This document shows, piece after piece, positions 41,788 to 54,179 of a stretch of DNA of 64,000 bases (position 1 is the stretch's first letter; the number at the start of each line of letters is the position of its first letter). The notes beneath the pieces were generated by a model, which was not told the origin of the DNA, did not search any database, and saw only the letters and a program-made list of their open reading frames with translations. This DNA comes from Coptis chinensis (Eukaryota > Streptophyta > Magnoliopsida > Ranunculales > Ranunculaceae). Both the position numbers and the translations under genes were made by a program. The stretch lies in contig CM027384.1 in the NCBI GenBank assembly GCA_015680905.1, forward strand, positions 75,921,501 through 75,985,500, in the 5' to 3' direction.

Positions 41788-43286
41788 TCTATATAATAAA
41801 ACAGCTTGCTTTTTAAGTGGTTTGTGTGAAGCCTACATCGGATGGCTAATAGTTAATACATTTAGTACACTGACTGTAGAGCGGCACGATTAAAGAGTAA
41901 GTTGATTCTAATTAGGAAACAATCTTTATGAAAACGTACTCAAAGAAAACCTTTCGATATTAATCCTCATAGCCTTCTTATCGACAAACTCTCCATAGTC
42001 TTCTTATCGACAAACTCTATATTAATCCTCATAGGCTTTTTATCGGTCAGGGAGAAAACAGTTTTGGGACGATCCTACGGTGATAAATCAAATTCTTTTA
42101 AGAGTCCTACTTACTCTAAAAAACTTGCCAAAATCACCACCGAAATAAAAACTCCTGCTTTTCCCCTCTTCACAGCAAGAAAAAACCCCTTCCTCTTCAC
42201 GCCAAAAAAAAATGCGCTCTTTAGCAAGCTCCAGGTTCAATTCTTCTTTAGTAACCTTCTTCAAACAGTGGAGATAATAGATACCCTCTTTGTTCTTTTT
42301 TAATTATAGTGGTTCTTGAATATGTTGATGTTGCGGTCATTATGTTTTCTCCAGCTGGTAGAGTTAGGCGGTGAGTCATTTTTCAAGTTGTTTATATGGG
42401 TTTTTTTTTTGTCCTTAATTTATAGATATATTGCCTATAAGATGTTGACGGTTTCGATCTATTTGTGTTATTGTGGCGAAATGTGTGTTATTTTTTGTGT
42501 ACCATGCAATCACAAAGACTGCTTAATCAACAGGTAAACTCAGTTCATTATTTGTGTTGTCAACATTGGTTGTAAATTATCATTTAAATTAGACGTCGTA
42601 TCTATTTAATTAATACGTACAATTCACTTAATTATTGACAGTCTATCCTAAATATTCTCGACAAACTAAGCATTAGTGCACAATTTAGCCTATCAATTAG
42701 CCAGGATTTTGTTTCTATTTTATTTTTCTTTTAACCTGCATACAATTTCATTGCTCAATAACACTTGATACTTATATAAACTTCAACCATGTATACTGAT
42801 GGTGTTACCAGTAATATCCCTAGGGCCAATGTTGAATCTCAAGTTGAGGTGTGAACTTTTGTCAATTTGAAGCTTTTTGATTAACACGAAAATTCTTACA
42901 TTTGTGTTCATTCATATGCAAATTCATACGTGTTCTTTTACAAGATCTCCAGAATGAAATTTATACATGTCAATGTCAGCTGGAGGCTACAGAGATACGA
43001 CTAAGGCAGGTAATCTCGCTCTTTCTAGGAATATTTAAATTTCATTTCGTTAGAGTCTAAAGATTTTCCTAGCTTGAGGTTCAATTCAACTTGTGTTGCT
43101 TACCAAGAAGTCTACAATGTTGGCATTTAGAAACCTATATATTTTGTATGTGCCAGTCATACCAGTTAACAGTTTCATATAGCATAATTAACACAAGTGG
43201 CAGACGCAGGCAACTATTCTGGCTGTTTGTTATGCATAATTAGTGTATCTTTCATTCTTAATAGGTTTTCCAGTTGTACGAATATA
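41788..43286 (+). mobile_element. Helitron-like 5' end, first of two
   Basis: TCTATATAATAAAACAGCTTG begins after an A (41787). This fits Helitron 5' ends (A|TC, then CTATAnAATAAAA). The segment 42050-42312 matches 43338-43597 in the second unit. No matching CTAG end is found before the second 5' end, so this is a truncated or nested copy. Confidence 0.5.
42050..42312 (+). repeat. Helitron-internal segment, copy 1 (paired with 43338-43597)
   Basis: GGGAGAAAACAGTTTTGGGA, AAACTTGCCAAAATCACCAC, AGCAAGCTCCAGGTTCAATT and AATTATAGTGGTTCTTGAAT recur in both units with few changes. A short open frame runs through it, but C-rich, stop-free sequence of this size has no recognisable domain. Confidence 0.8.
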
Positions 43287-43964
43287 TCTATATAATAAAA
43301 CAGCTTGATTTTTTATGCTGTTATATCAAGCGGTCTAGGAGAAAACAGTTTTGGGATGATCCTATGGTGATAAATCAATTTCTTTTAAGCTCTATAAAAC
43401 TTGCCAAAACCACCACTGAAATAAAAACCCCTACTTTTCCCCTCTTCATGGGTACCCCTTCCTCTTCACGCCCAAAAAGAAAAGAAAAGGCGCTCTCTAG
43501 CAAGCTCCAGGTTCAATTCTTCTTTAGTAACCTTTTTCAAACAGTGGAGATAATAGGTACCCTCTTTGTTCTTTTTTAATTATAGTGGTTCTTGAATCAT
43601 AGATAATTTTTAATGCTTAAGTACTGTTGACATGATTTATTAAGTGTTGACATGATTTATTAAGTGCTAAATTGGTTGGATTAGTGTGAGTCCTCTACGT
43701 ACACATTGTTGTCCCTATAGTCAAGCTACTGTTTTCATTCATGGACATTGACACATAAAGTTTTTTCCAAGTCATTTGTTGTTGATGTTACTGCTTTTGG
43801 ATGGAAGATATGATTATCAATGTAGTTGTTTTTCAGCCTAATGATATACTACTTTTAAATTCATGTACAGGTTAGGAACATTTTAATTCAGGAATATAAG
43901 CATTCAACGACACTTTACATGATGCTGATTACAATATTTATGAGTGGCTAATAACTAGGACGAA

Positions 43965-44310
43965 TGCAAGTGCAAGTTTTGGGTGCTTCATAAAAGTTGA
44001 TGAGATTTCCAAATATTTTGTTACCACAAATTAAATCTATACTACTACTGAACTTCCTTGACATGCTATGGTGAATAAATTATGTAGTAAGAGAGCTGAA
44101 ATGTGGCACTTTTGAGGGAAACCTAGGCCAAAACTAAGGCAAGTGCAAGTTTTTGGTGCTTCATAAGAGTTGATGAGATTTCCAAATATTTTGTTGCCAC
44201 AAGCTAAATCTATACTATTACTGAACTTCATTGACATGCTATGGTGAATAAATTATGTAGTAAGACTTAAGAGAGTTGAGATGCGGCGCTTTTGAGGGAA
44301 ACCTGAGAGT
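43965..44310 (+). repeat. ~175 bp tandem duplication
   Basis: GCAAGTGCAAGTTTTGGGTG through GCACTTTTGAGGGAAACCT (43965-44130) is repeated from 44139 to 44310 with few differences. No coding meaning seen. Confidence 0.85.
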
Positions 44311-44736
44311 TATGGTAGGTTTATATTGTAATATTAGTTTTGGTTGTTTAGCGTTGAGCTTAGGCTTTCCTGTGTATTATTATAACTCTCTGCTTCAATG
44401 ATCTAACTCAAGAAAAAGATCTCTACAATATCATTATCAAAATAACCAAGGGAAAAATAAAAAATGTGATACTTGCATAGTCAATGATTTTGTTGTCTTT
44501 AGTGAAAAAATGACACTCCGTATGTAGTCAAAGAAATTTGGGTTTAGAAATTTAATAATTTGTAGTTGTTCTCAGACGTATATATGCTAAACCAAGATGA
44601 TTTTCTATGGGAGATTTAGTTAAGGCCTTCAAGATATCATAAGGACAAATAGGTTAAATTTAAATGTAAGAAAAATAGTTGGAAAAGTTAGTGTAGAATA
44701 CTAAATTTACATGTGTATTTCATAATGACTCGAGTG

Positions 44737-44986
44737 TAGGGCAGGGATCGGGTCGGATATGGCTATATCCGAATCCGAATAAAACCGAAATTTAATATCT
44801 GAACCCGACTGACTCGATTGGATAACACTAAAAATTAAAAAAAAAACCCAAAAATTATATCCGAACCCGAACCCGACATACCTAAACCCGAATAAATAAA
44901 CGAATATGAAAATGCACCCGAACCCGATGTATTCAGTAATCGGGTCGAGTCGGATTCGGGTCTACCCAACCCAATTCCCTGCCCTA
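44737..44986. mobile_element. hAT-type MITE (250 bp), 8 bp TSD with one mismatch
   Basis: TAGGGCAGGGATCGGGT and ACCCAATTCCCTGCCCTA are inverted termini. Flanks are CTCGAGTG (44729-44736) and CTCAAGTG (44987-44994). The interior is CCGAACCCG-type repeats. Same class as 5799-6250 and 49593-50586. Confidence 0.85.
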
Positions 44987-45222
44987 CTCAAGTGGTGTAG
45001 CCGCGGATCAAATTCTAGTATAATAACATATTCACATGCAGTAACATCAGAATTGAAAGAGCATTCCTCAACGGGGCGTGGTATTGGCACCCCATTTTAT
45101 GGAATTGACACCCTTTTGGCAAAAAGTAAAACAATAATGGTTATTTCTTATATGTCCTTTTACACCCCACATGCCCATAGTTCTACGGTATCGGGTTGCC
45201 GCGAGATCTCATATCCCACGGT

Positions 45223-45373
45223 AGGCAGATGGCGCGAGATTGCACAATCCACGGCATCGGGTTGCCGCGAGATCCCATATCCCACGGCAAGCAGTTGCCG
45301 CATAACATTTTTTTTTTTTTTTTTTTTTTTTTATTTTTTTTTTCACTTAAAATATTGCGTATTGAACACACAC

Positions 45374-45455
<82 letters not shown>

Positions 45456-45790
45456 ATTTTTTTCTTTAAAGCTTCTTTATATACTCCAAGAGCAACACCA
45501 AAACCATGACAACAAAAATGTACAATCGAGCCATAATTTTGCTATCTCGCGGCAAATATTTTCATATGTTATAAGAAAATTTTGTAATCAAATTAATAAA
45601 GAAGAGTTTTGATAATTAACACAAGCAAAGACTCCATTTTAGTAAACACAATCATCTCGCGACAACTAATTTTTTTACGGTGGCTATTAAAAAAAATTTA
45701 AAAGAAAAAAAGACCCACGACAACCATCTTCCGTGGGATATAGGATCTCGCGGCAACCCGATGCTGTGAATTGTGCGATCTTGCAGCAAT
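45223..45790. repeat. Large inverted repeat around poly-T and (TA)n
   Basis: Left arm 45223-45305 (ATTGCACAATCCACGGCATC, GGGTTGCCGCGAGATCCCAT) pairs with right arm 45706-45790 (GATATAGGATCTCGCGGCAA, CCCGATGCTGTGAATTGTGC). A third partial left copy of GGGTTGCCGCGAGAT lies at 45191-45215. The loop holds about 24 T, then (TA)n. It may be a MITE with microsatellite expansion, but no TSD was found. Confidence 0.7.
45377..45452. repeat. (AT)n microsatellite, about 38 units
   Basis: An uninterrupted AT dinucleotide run of about 76 bp. It lies inside the inverted repeat. Confidence 0.95.
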
Positions 45791-45799
45791 TATAGTTCA

Positions 45800-47140
45800 G
45801 GATTTCGGAATTCTGACAAATCCAAAAACTAAAATTCATCAAATTTCGACCCCTATCATATTTGGAATTTCGATTGATTTCAGAATAATCAATATTTCGA
45901 CTCTATATTTGGAATTCCGGTTTTTTTAAAAACTGAAATATTTGGTGGAATTCCGAGGTTTCGTTCAGAATCACGAACACTAATAGCAACTGCTTGCCGT
46001 CAGTATTTTTTGTGTGATTAATGGAGTACTAATACATTTGAATTGGTTGAGTGGGTGCCAATTCAAATGTATTCAATTAATTAAAATAATATAAAGAATA
46101 ATTCAAATAATTAATTAAAATAATATACATTTGAATTGGTTGAGGAGTATTCAATTAATTAAAATAATTAAATATGACTTGAATAAAATATGGAGAATAA
46201 TAGAGAGAGATTGAAATATAATTTTTAATTTCTTAACATGCTAGCATAGATTTGTATAGAAAACCATAGTCTAGATATTCTCACACAAAGTTAAAATATA
46301 AAGACTAGACCTTTAATGATCCCTAATTACTTTATATTATCTCTAGTCATAAACTAATTAGCATGAGAGAAAGCTTGTTCCAATTCTCTAGTTTAGATTA
46401 AACTTTTTTTATTTCTAAGTCAAGAAAAACCTAAACTTGAAGTTCTAACCAACAATTCTATACTAACAAATCAAGTCCTCATCAAAGCTTCATTCAAACC
46501 CTCTCTAATGGAGGTTTAGCTATGATTCATGGGACTATCATGAATAAAAAAAATGAGAGAAAGACATAATAGAAAGAGAAGCAATTAAATTGAATAATAA
46601 TAATAATAATTTGAAGGTATTTTAATGGAGGTTTTATGGAGGCTACAATTATAAACCATAATTACTTAAACTATACTAAACTAAAGAAAGGGGAGAGAGA
46701 GAGAGCTAAATTATTCTAACTAATGGGAGGGAGAAAGAATAAAGATTTGCCTTCATCCTTTTTATATAGGAGGGTTAGGTTTATAATTTCGTCCACTTTT
46801 ACTACTCTAATTAGTTCAAAAATTATACCATTAGAAAGCTTTTTCTGAGCCGGTCGTTTTGACATATAATAGGCCCAATTCCAAGGTCTGAGTCCAAAGA
46901 TACAGCCTGTGAAAGTTCTACTTTTCTGCTCTTTTAAAACCAGTGTTGACTTTGACTTTTCAACTTTGACTAGGCCTTAAAAAGGCGTTTTCTCCTTGAA
47001 ACTAGGGCTTTGATCATATAATTTCTCTAGCAAGTAATTTGACTCCTTTCTCTTGCAAAAATGACAAATTTCTTTACATAATTGATTCAAAGACCAGAAA
47101 TACACCAAAACACGTAAATATTACTAACTCTTATTTATTA
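45800..47140. other. Non-coding AT-rich region
   Basis: No gene. Short direct repeats around 46040-46170 (ACATTTGAATTGGTTGAG, ATTCAATTAATTAAAATAAT) occur twice. A TTGACTTTGACTTTTCAACT motif at about 46940 resembles the GTCAAAG-rich segments of the large TG...CA elements. Confidence 0.4.
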
Positions 47141-47553
47141 TCTTATATATAATGGGAAAACTTGCCCCGTTTATTAGTTCCCGTATTTTCTTTTTTAGAC
47201 CAATCTTTTGGTCCAAAAGGGTACCTGAAAGTTTCACCAACGAAATTCTCAAAAGGCTTTAAGTGCAAGGGTATGTTTGTCATTTAACAACCAATGGAAA
47301 AAATAGAAAACAAAAAAAATTGAAAAATACGGTAACTTCTCCTTTCTCCTTTCAAAATATAGAGCCAAAAGACACCGTTTCGACCCCATTTCCCATCTCT
47401 GGCTTCTCCATCTCTCTTTCCTTCTATTACAAAATCAATTTTTTTTTATCTTCTCCTTTGTATGATTTTTATATTCTCTTCTCTTCCTCTTAGTATCCCC
47501 AAACTCCAATATTTTGTCTCCCTCCTTCTTTTTGTAGGAATTGCACTGACGCA

Positions 47554-49010
47554 ATGGATGAGGTTAGTTTTTCCCATGTCTTCTATTCCTTTCTAAGCTA
47601 ATCCCTCAGTATGAACATTTTGTTCGTCTAATCTTATTTTATTTCATTTTTGTGTTTGTTCCTTTGTTTCGACGAACAACAGAGTCGGCCAATCGGTTGT
47701 ACGCAACGAATGACTGATACTCGAAGAAGACATCTGCGTAGTATTAGGGATAGAAATAGATATCAAAGGTGGTTTCAAACACCACATTCATCTACTACTG
47801 CTGAAGGTATTCAACATATTTTTTTTTTCAATAATTTTGTTTATTGGCAATCATTTGTGTCGTTCATTGTTTTCCAGTTTCAGCATCCCATACACAAACA
47901 CACCCTGCGTGTGTGCGTCTAACCAACATTCGTCGATAAGTTAGATACACAAACACTCCTAACAATCGCATGCAATTAGGTAATTTTATTTTGATTTTTT
48001 AATGGTTTCTCATTTAATTTTATTGTGCAATTAGGTTTCTTTATTGTGTTTCTGAGGTAACTGATTGTTTACAATGTCTACAGAGTATCACGATGTGTAC
48101 ACCCCTACGACATCAGCACCGATTCCATCCCAAATACCGTCAAGGATAAGCACTGGGTTTTATAGATGTGCCAGGAATTTTGTTCAACCTGAAGACTTTC
48201 ACCCTTACATTCTACCTCAACCTAGAATTTGCAGCAGCTGTGGAGCCAAATAGTTCGTTCATGAAATCGCTGAAATATGTTGCTCAAAAGGAAGAATAAA
48301 TCTACCGAGACCAACTGCGCCACCCGAATTAGTTCAACTGTTTCATGATGGGACTGACCTTGGGCAACATTTCAGAGAAAATATCCGGTCGCACAACCAT
48401 ATATTTGCATTTACTTCGATGGGTGTTGATTTTGATCAAGATCTTGCAAATGGACGGGATGGCGTTTACTCATTTCGTGCAAGAGCGTCTATTTATCATA
48501 GGATTGGAAGTCTTTTGCCTACAGCTGGTAGAAGGCCAAGGTATTTACAGATGTATATCTACGACACTGATCATGAGGTTGAAAATTGGCATGTTGAAAA
48601 CCAAGCTTTGCGAACGAACGTTATATCTACGTTAAAAAATATCCTCGACAACTATAATAACCCCTTTGTCGGCGTGTTCAGACAACTCGGCTAAAGAGAT
48701 GATTTGCAAAATTGTCGCCTTATTATCATAAGGTTGAGGACTAATCGCCGAGATCATGCATTACCAACGGCATCGCAGGTGGCTGCAATATTAATTGGAG
48801 ATAATGATCCAAAAGGATTGGAACCAAGAGATATTATTGTTCAAACACAAACATGTCAACTCCAACAAATCCCAGATACCGCTGGATATTATGATTTGTT
48901 ACAATATCCTTTAATGTTGCCTTTTGGTGAATATGGTTGGGACTTGGGTGTGCATCGTAGCAATACAAGAAGAATTAGTTGTCGCAGTTACTATGCGTAT
49001 ATTTTGCAAG
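47554..49010 (+). pseudogene. Helitron RepHel protein, N-terminal exons
   Basis: Likely exons: a short first exon with ATGGATGAG at 47554; 47683-47808 (SRPIGCTQRMTDTRRRHLRS); and 48085-49010 (RNFVQPEDFHPYILPQPRIC, with a CSSCGAK zinc-like motif, then YRIGSLLPTAGRRPRYLQ-type and YPLMLPFGEYGWDLG). The last blocks are typical of the region upstream of the Rep domain in plant Helitron proteins (LFPFGEGGWH-like). Stops at about 48251-48253 and 48692-48694 and frame changes break it. In active elements the protein nicks and unwinds DNA for rolling-circle transposition. Confidence 0.8.
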
Positions 49011-49584
49011 TTTGTATAGACTTCATAAAACCAAAAAAGTTATGTGCTTCGCTTTGATATTTGTTTGTGTTGGTTACAAATTTTTTTGTGTTTTAAAAAT
49101 ACTATGTCCTATGGCCTCCCATTTATACAATTCCATAATCCCTGCAGCAAGACCAATGTTATTATTGTTTGACAACTAACTTTTAATCCTTTAATTTGTG
49201 AGTATCCTTCCTGTCAAGAAAGAGAGACGTTCAATCTACCTATGTTCATTGGTTCACCATAACTTAAAGATTATACATGATTTGACAACTTTACTTTGAA
49301 AAAAAGAATTAACTTAAAATGTATTAATAAGTCGATATGTTCTAAAATACATTGCCTGCTATTAGAGCTGCTTTAAAAGTGTTTGCTCTGTATTACGTTA
49401 AAAAAAAATTGTGCTGAAAATGTGTTCTGGAAGGGTTTGGTGGAAGAGAAAGGACACTCTTTGCCGTCGATTTCCTTCAGCTCATTACATTCGCTTATAA
49501 AAAAGTTTTTTTTTTTTTTTTGTTTTAAATGGCTTTGTATACACTGAATGCTTTTTGTTTAATTTTGAGATATAGTTTAAGGCA
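49011..49584. other. Helitron intron/decayed segment
   Basis: AT-rich, without recognised coding, between the N-terminal block and the hAT insertion. It probably corresponds to an intron, since coding ends near a GT (AYILQ|GTTTGT) and resumes near 50885. Confidence 0.4.
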
Positions 49585-49592
49585 GGTGCAGT

Positions 49593-50586
49593 TAGGGGTG
49601 TTCATGGGTCGGTTCTTACCGGTTTCGGTTCTGGGTCTATTTTTAGCGGTTCCTATTGGGTTCGGTTCTTTCGGGTTTTTTCTTATATTTTGAAAACCCG
49701 GACCCATACCCATTAATTAAGTCGGTTTCGGTTCCGGTTTTGGTTCCTTATCGGGTTATACATTTTTATTGCTAAAATTATTTTTTTTAGTTATATAACC
49801 GACATAAAAGTTGGTTTACGGGGACTATAACACTTGTCATCGATATTTTTGCCCTCTCATAAGAAGTAATGGTCCTAAATTCAATAATAATATTTGAAAG
49901 TTATCTAAAAATTTTAAATACATTCTCATACATTATATGTATGTGTATATTTTAAATCGAACATATGTATATTATACTATACGTAATGCGTCATATATAG
50001 AATAAATACCACATGTACCACAATTGTTAGTTAGCATTGCACGTATTCGTTATCTAATATATATACATGTAATATATCAAGCACGTACACGTTCATTTAT
50101 TAGTTAATATAGATAGTGCATAAGTTAATTCATAGTATACGACTATACGTATAGACGTAGACACGTAAATATTATTATTAATATTTATAATACATTAATA
50201 CACATATTTAATGTAATATTATAAAAGATGCATTTAATAACACACATTCACTATTATGCTAAATGTTATATATATTTAGTATAATTTTACACCTAACAAA
50301 TATAGACTATATATAATACTATATATAATAATAATGTTTGGGTTTGTTTTTATTTAGTGTAATATAATACTAAATTCTATATATCAAAATCAAACTAATC
50401 GGTTCCGGTTTCGGTTCGGGTACCCATCGGTTTTTTACTATTCGGTTCTAACGGGTTTGGTTCTTTATCAGGTCGGTTCTTGAAGACCCACTTTAAATGG
50501 GTATAACATTTTAGGACCCAGACCCGCTATAAATGGTTTCGGTTCCGGTTCCGGTTTGGGTAATTGGGTACTCATGCACACCCCTA
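49593..50586. mobile_element. hAT-type non-autonomous element (994 bp), perfect 8 bp TSD
   Basis: Termini TAGGGGTGTTCATGGG and ACTCATGCACACCCCTA. Perfect duplication GGTGCAGT at 49585-49592 and 50587-50594. GGTTCGG/CCGAACC repeats at both ends and a ~500 bp AT-rich core (many ATATAC words). No transposase. The largest of the three clear hAT relatives here. Confidence 0.9.
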
Positions 50587-50884
50587 GGTGCAGTTTCATT
50601 TCTCTGTGAAGCGAAAACCGTTTTGGAGTTCTTGGGTTAATCAGTTAATTTGTTATAATCGTATGATGTTTTTGTATGCTTCTGTTGGAATTGAGTTTTG
50701 TTTTTAAATTTCAAGTTATCAAAGGATTTGGTTGGAGAATACCAGCAGTTTTAGGGTACGATATGTTTTGCTCATTAGTATAACCCATGTGTTACAAATT
50801 CTTAATTCTCATGTTCATTGCTATTCAGATTCGGCCTTCTGAAGTCTCATTGTTTCTTTTGGGATGTCGTCTTCTACAATAATT

Positions 50885-51319
50885 TATAGTTGACATGTGT
50901 GTCAAAATTGAGACGATGAAAATGAGATTTTATCGGGATAATCAGCAAACTATTAGGTCCGAGTTGTACCAAGGCATTCAGGATGCACTAAACTCTGGGG
51001 AGACACATGCAAGTACCTAATATTTTCTTGTGTATAATAACATCATCTTCACATTGGTTTCCTTCATTTATTTAAAACTTAAGAATTTGAACTTATAATG
51101 AATAGGCAACATTGGCAAAAGGATAATACTCCCACCTTCTCATATTGGTAGTCCTCGGGATATGCATCGCCGCTATCCGGATGCAATGGCATTTGTAAGG
51201 AGGTATGGGAAACCATATTTATTTATAACTGTAACATGTAACTCATCATGGCATGCAATTACTTGAGAAACAGAAGTTGCCCAACGTACACAAGATAAAC
51301 CTGATTTAGCTACTAGAAC
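50885..51319 (+). pseudogene. Helitron N-terminal domain, second part
   Basis: Exon 50885-51010 (DMCVKIETMKMRFYRDNQQT, then SELYQGIQDALNSGET) ends at A|GTACCT. The acceptor AATAG at 51101-51105 opens GNIGKRIILPPSHIGSPRDM and YPDAMAFVRRYGKPYLFITV-type sequence, classic Helitron-like N-terminal domain. A stop (TGA) follows WHAIT. At 51320 the coding sequence is cut by the TG...CA element and resumes at 54180. Confidence 0.8.
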
Positions 51320-54179
51320 TATAACACCCCGGCTTTTTCTTTTGTTTTCCTAGTATAAAAAAAAATAATAATAATAATAAATAATAATAATAATGAAAAT
51401 AGATAATGGATAGATGATAACTATCAGATAAGGATAAAAGCTCCGTAGGTAAATAGATAAGTGTTGTCATTATTTTTCGGGGGGTTTTCTCACGTAAAGT
51501 TTTTGGGGAAAAACACAGCGAGGGTTTTTTTGAAAAAAATGGAGTTTTACTGACAGCACAAAAGGAAGATTTTTCTTGGTAGCCGGGCTGATAATCGAGA
51601 GCTTCTGGTGAGTAGATTAGTTTTCTATTTCACAATATATGTTAATTATTCGGTATTAATATTAGATCCGTCATTTGGTAAAACTGTCGTTATTCAAACT
51701 GATTAAAATCTGTTGAACTCCGAAAATTTAGATTAAACTGTCGAAGGTTGATTTGGGCATGTTAATGGAGCGCGAGCCCTCGCGCCCAAACAAGATAATG
51801 GTCCTGTATATGAATTTGTAATTGTGTGTATTTTATGTTTCGGTTTTACACTGTAGACCGGTGGTTGGGGGTGGCATGTTGGAGTTCTGTTGGAGTTTGG
51901 ATGGAGACGTTAATGGCGTCCTGTTTATGGCTGTTTGAACTCGTTTTTATGTTGTTGGTTATGGGTTGTTGACGGTTGAGTGGGGGCTTGATAGTAGTGC
52001 TATCGAAGCTTATGGAAGTCGTCAATGGCGGTGGCCAAATCAGTGGTTAGGCTGTTTTGGTTTAATTTGAGTTGTGGGGCTTGCATATAGACTAAAATCG
52101 ATGGGTTATAGTTGATTGTAGTGTGTGAGGGTGGTAGATGGGAGCTGTCGAAGCTCTGTCGAAGCCATTAATGGCAGCCAGAGATTTCTCAGATCTAGAT
52201 TTGGAAGATGGGGAATTCAAGAATGGAGTTTTAGCTTTTATTAAAGAGGTTGGGTTTTTCTCTAGGAGTCCAACCGCATGGTTGAAATGGGTGGGCGATT
52301 AGGTTTTGGTGGTGGCTGCTGGTGGAGGGAGAAGATGAACAGTAGCCGGTTTGGGCTTTGGGCCTTGGGCCAATGCCTTTTTGGTTTTACTTTGGGCCGG
52401 TTTTGTTTTAGTGGTTGGGCCGAGTTAAATTAGTTTTCTTTGGGCCTTAGACTTTAGACTTTTGGGCCTCGATTTCGGGCCTTGGTTTTTGGGGCTGGTC
52501 CATAGCATTTTAAGTGGATCTTCAAGTTGGGCCAAACCAGTTTATGGGCCGGGTTAAGGCTTAAGTTATTGAACCTGGTCAGCTTAGATAAAATCGGTTT
52601 TTTTGGGACTGGTTAACTGCTGTTGACCCTTGGCAGGTCGACTTTGACTTTGACCAGAATTGACTTTGACAAGAGTTGACTTTTGAATATGGTTGACTTT
52701 GACCAGTTAACCCAATTTTGACTTTTTAACTCGGATTATGATTTGGGCTATTAGGATAGGTCTAGGGCTTTTTGCATGCTTGGCTTTAGGCTAAGACCTT
52801 TATATATACGTGTGTATGTGTATTAACTACTATGTGTTTTTGTGGTATTTTATGATATGCAACGTTATGACACTAAGACATCCCTGAAATTAATAACGCG
52901 TAAATAAAAAATACAAGAAATCAAGATACTCCTTCGTTCTCTGAAATGATATATGTAATAACGTTCAATAATGCGTAAACAAATTTACTGCAACCTTTTA
53001 GAACTCTCCACGCCTCAAGTTTTGGAATTGAGTTTATGACTGTTGATGTCATAGGTTAGGTGGGCATTTATTGAATGTGCCATAAATGGCCCGTTAGCGT
53101 TATCTATGGGTATTCATTGAATGTGCCATGAATGACCCGGGTATTCATTGAATGTGCCATGAATGACCAGATTGTTTGGACTACCCTAGAGAGGAACTAA
53201 GGTATTCGCCTTGCGGGTTAGTTGTATTCCTTGAGTGTACGGGAATGTAAGGTTGGGTATTCCTTGAATGTGGTGGGAATGACCTAAGGTACATAAGTTG
53301 TGAAATATGTGTATAAGAAAAGTAATTGATTATTTGATAAGAGAAATTGATTTGATTATGCGAGTGTATTTGGGCTTGCATTGGAATACATATAGGATAT
53401 CTACACATATTATATAAAATTGCTAACTTTCTTTTGCAGGAGGGTAGGACTTAATAACATTTTTGTGCAGGGACGCGGTCCTACCCTTATCCAAAAGTGG
53501 ATATCAGTAGGTTTTAATTCAGTTACCTAGTTATAATAACGAGTTATGATAATGAGTTAATAGAATGGAAGTCTTGCTTGGGAAGAAACTATGCCGGTTG
53601 AGATGACGGAACTACCTATCTTCCAAGCTGAGAATGATTAGGTTATGATAGATTTAAAGTGTTAGTTGGATAAGTAAAATTTGATAATGTTTATATTTGG
53701 TTAGTCTACTCATACCAGCAAATTCCATTTTGCTGACCCATGTTTGCTTTGTTTTGGCAACGTGGGTGTGTTCTTGGGAACATAGGTGGAATGCAGCGGA
53801 ACCGCGGCGTTTGATTTGGGATTCGTGCCTGGAGCACTCCGTTAGTTTTCTTTATTAGGTCTGATTCTTATTGAAAGGATGTAATAACGTAGTTTACATT
53901 TTTAGTATGACATGAGAATACGATGTTGAGGACCTATTATTCTTAGAATGTTATATTGATGATTTTTGGATGGGAGATAGACTTTCATAAAGTAATAAAG
54001 AGAATTTTTGGAGATTATTTTTGTTGTTAAGATTCTTTTATGATGTGGGTTTTAGGTTTTGACATGTGTTGTATCCCCCGTCATAGCCTGGGTTTTTAGA
54101 CAATTGAACCGAGTGATGTTTGAGATATTTATATTTCAAATATTCATTTTTTAATTGTTTAGAAATTCGGGCTGTGACA
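51320..54179. mobile_element. 2.86 kb non-coding TG...CA-type element with 5 bp TSD, second copy of the family
   Basis: Starts TATAACACCCCGGC (first dinucleotide TA, probably mutated from TG) and ends TTCGGGCTGTGACA. Perfect duplication AGAAC at 51315-51319 and 54180-54184. Contains TTGACTTTGAC repeats (52610-52730), GGGCC/TTGGGCC-rich sequence (52330-52560) and a tandem GGGTATTCATTGAATGTGCC-type repeat (53060-53290). The order and composition mirror the element at 22786-26072 in reverse. No coding. Best interpreted as a long solo LTR or LARD-type element. Confidence 0.75.
53060..53290 (+). repeat. ~40-50 bp degenerate tandem repeat (ATTCATTGAATGTGCCATGAATG type)
   Basis: Units GGGTATTCATTGAATGTGCC followed by ATGAATGACC recur three to five times with decay. 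Each contains short inverted pairs (CATTC/GAATG). Confidence 0.75.

Larger units (their letters stand above)
43287..45018 (+). mobile_element. Helitron-like element, candidate full length
   Basis: 5' end A|TCTATATAATAAAACAG at 43287; candidate 3' end ...CCGCGGATCAAATTCTAG|T at 45018. The 3' hairpin is weak (short GCCGCGG-type pairing only), so the end is tentative. Inside are the shared 260 bp segment, a ~175 bp tandem duplication (43965-44310) and a hAT MITE. No Rep/helicase. Confidence 0.5.

Noticed and set aside
42316-42537. 73-codon hydrophobic frame
   Set aside because: AT-rich frame without homology; typical chance ORF.
45183-45371. Poly-lysine small protein on the minus strand
   Set aside because: Artefact of the poly-T tract.
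44906-45469. 187-codon frame ending in poly-Phe and Ile-Tyr repeats
   Set aside because: The repeats are translation of poly-T and (TA)n in the inverted repeat, and the start lies in a hAT MITE.
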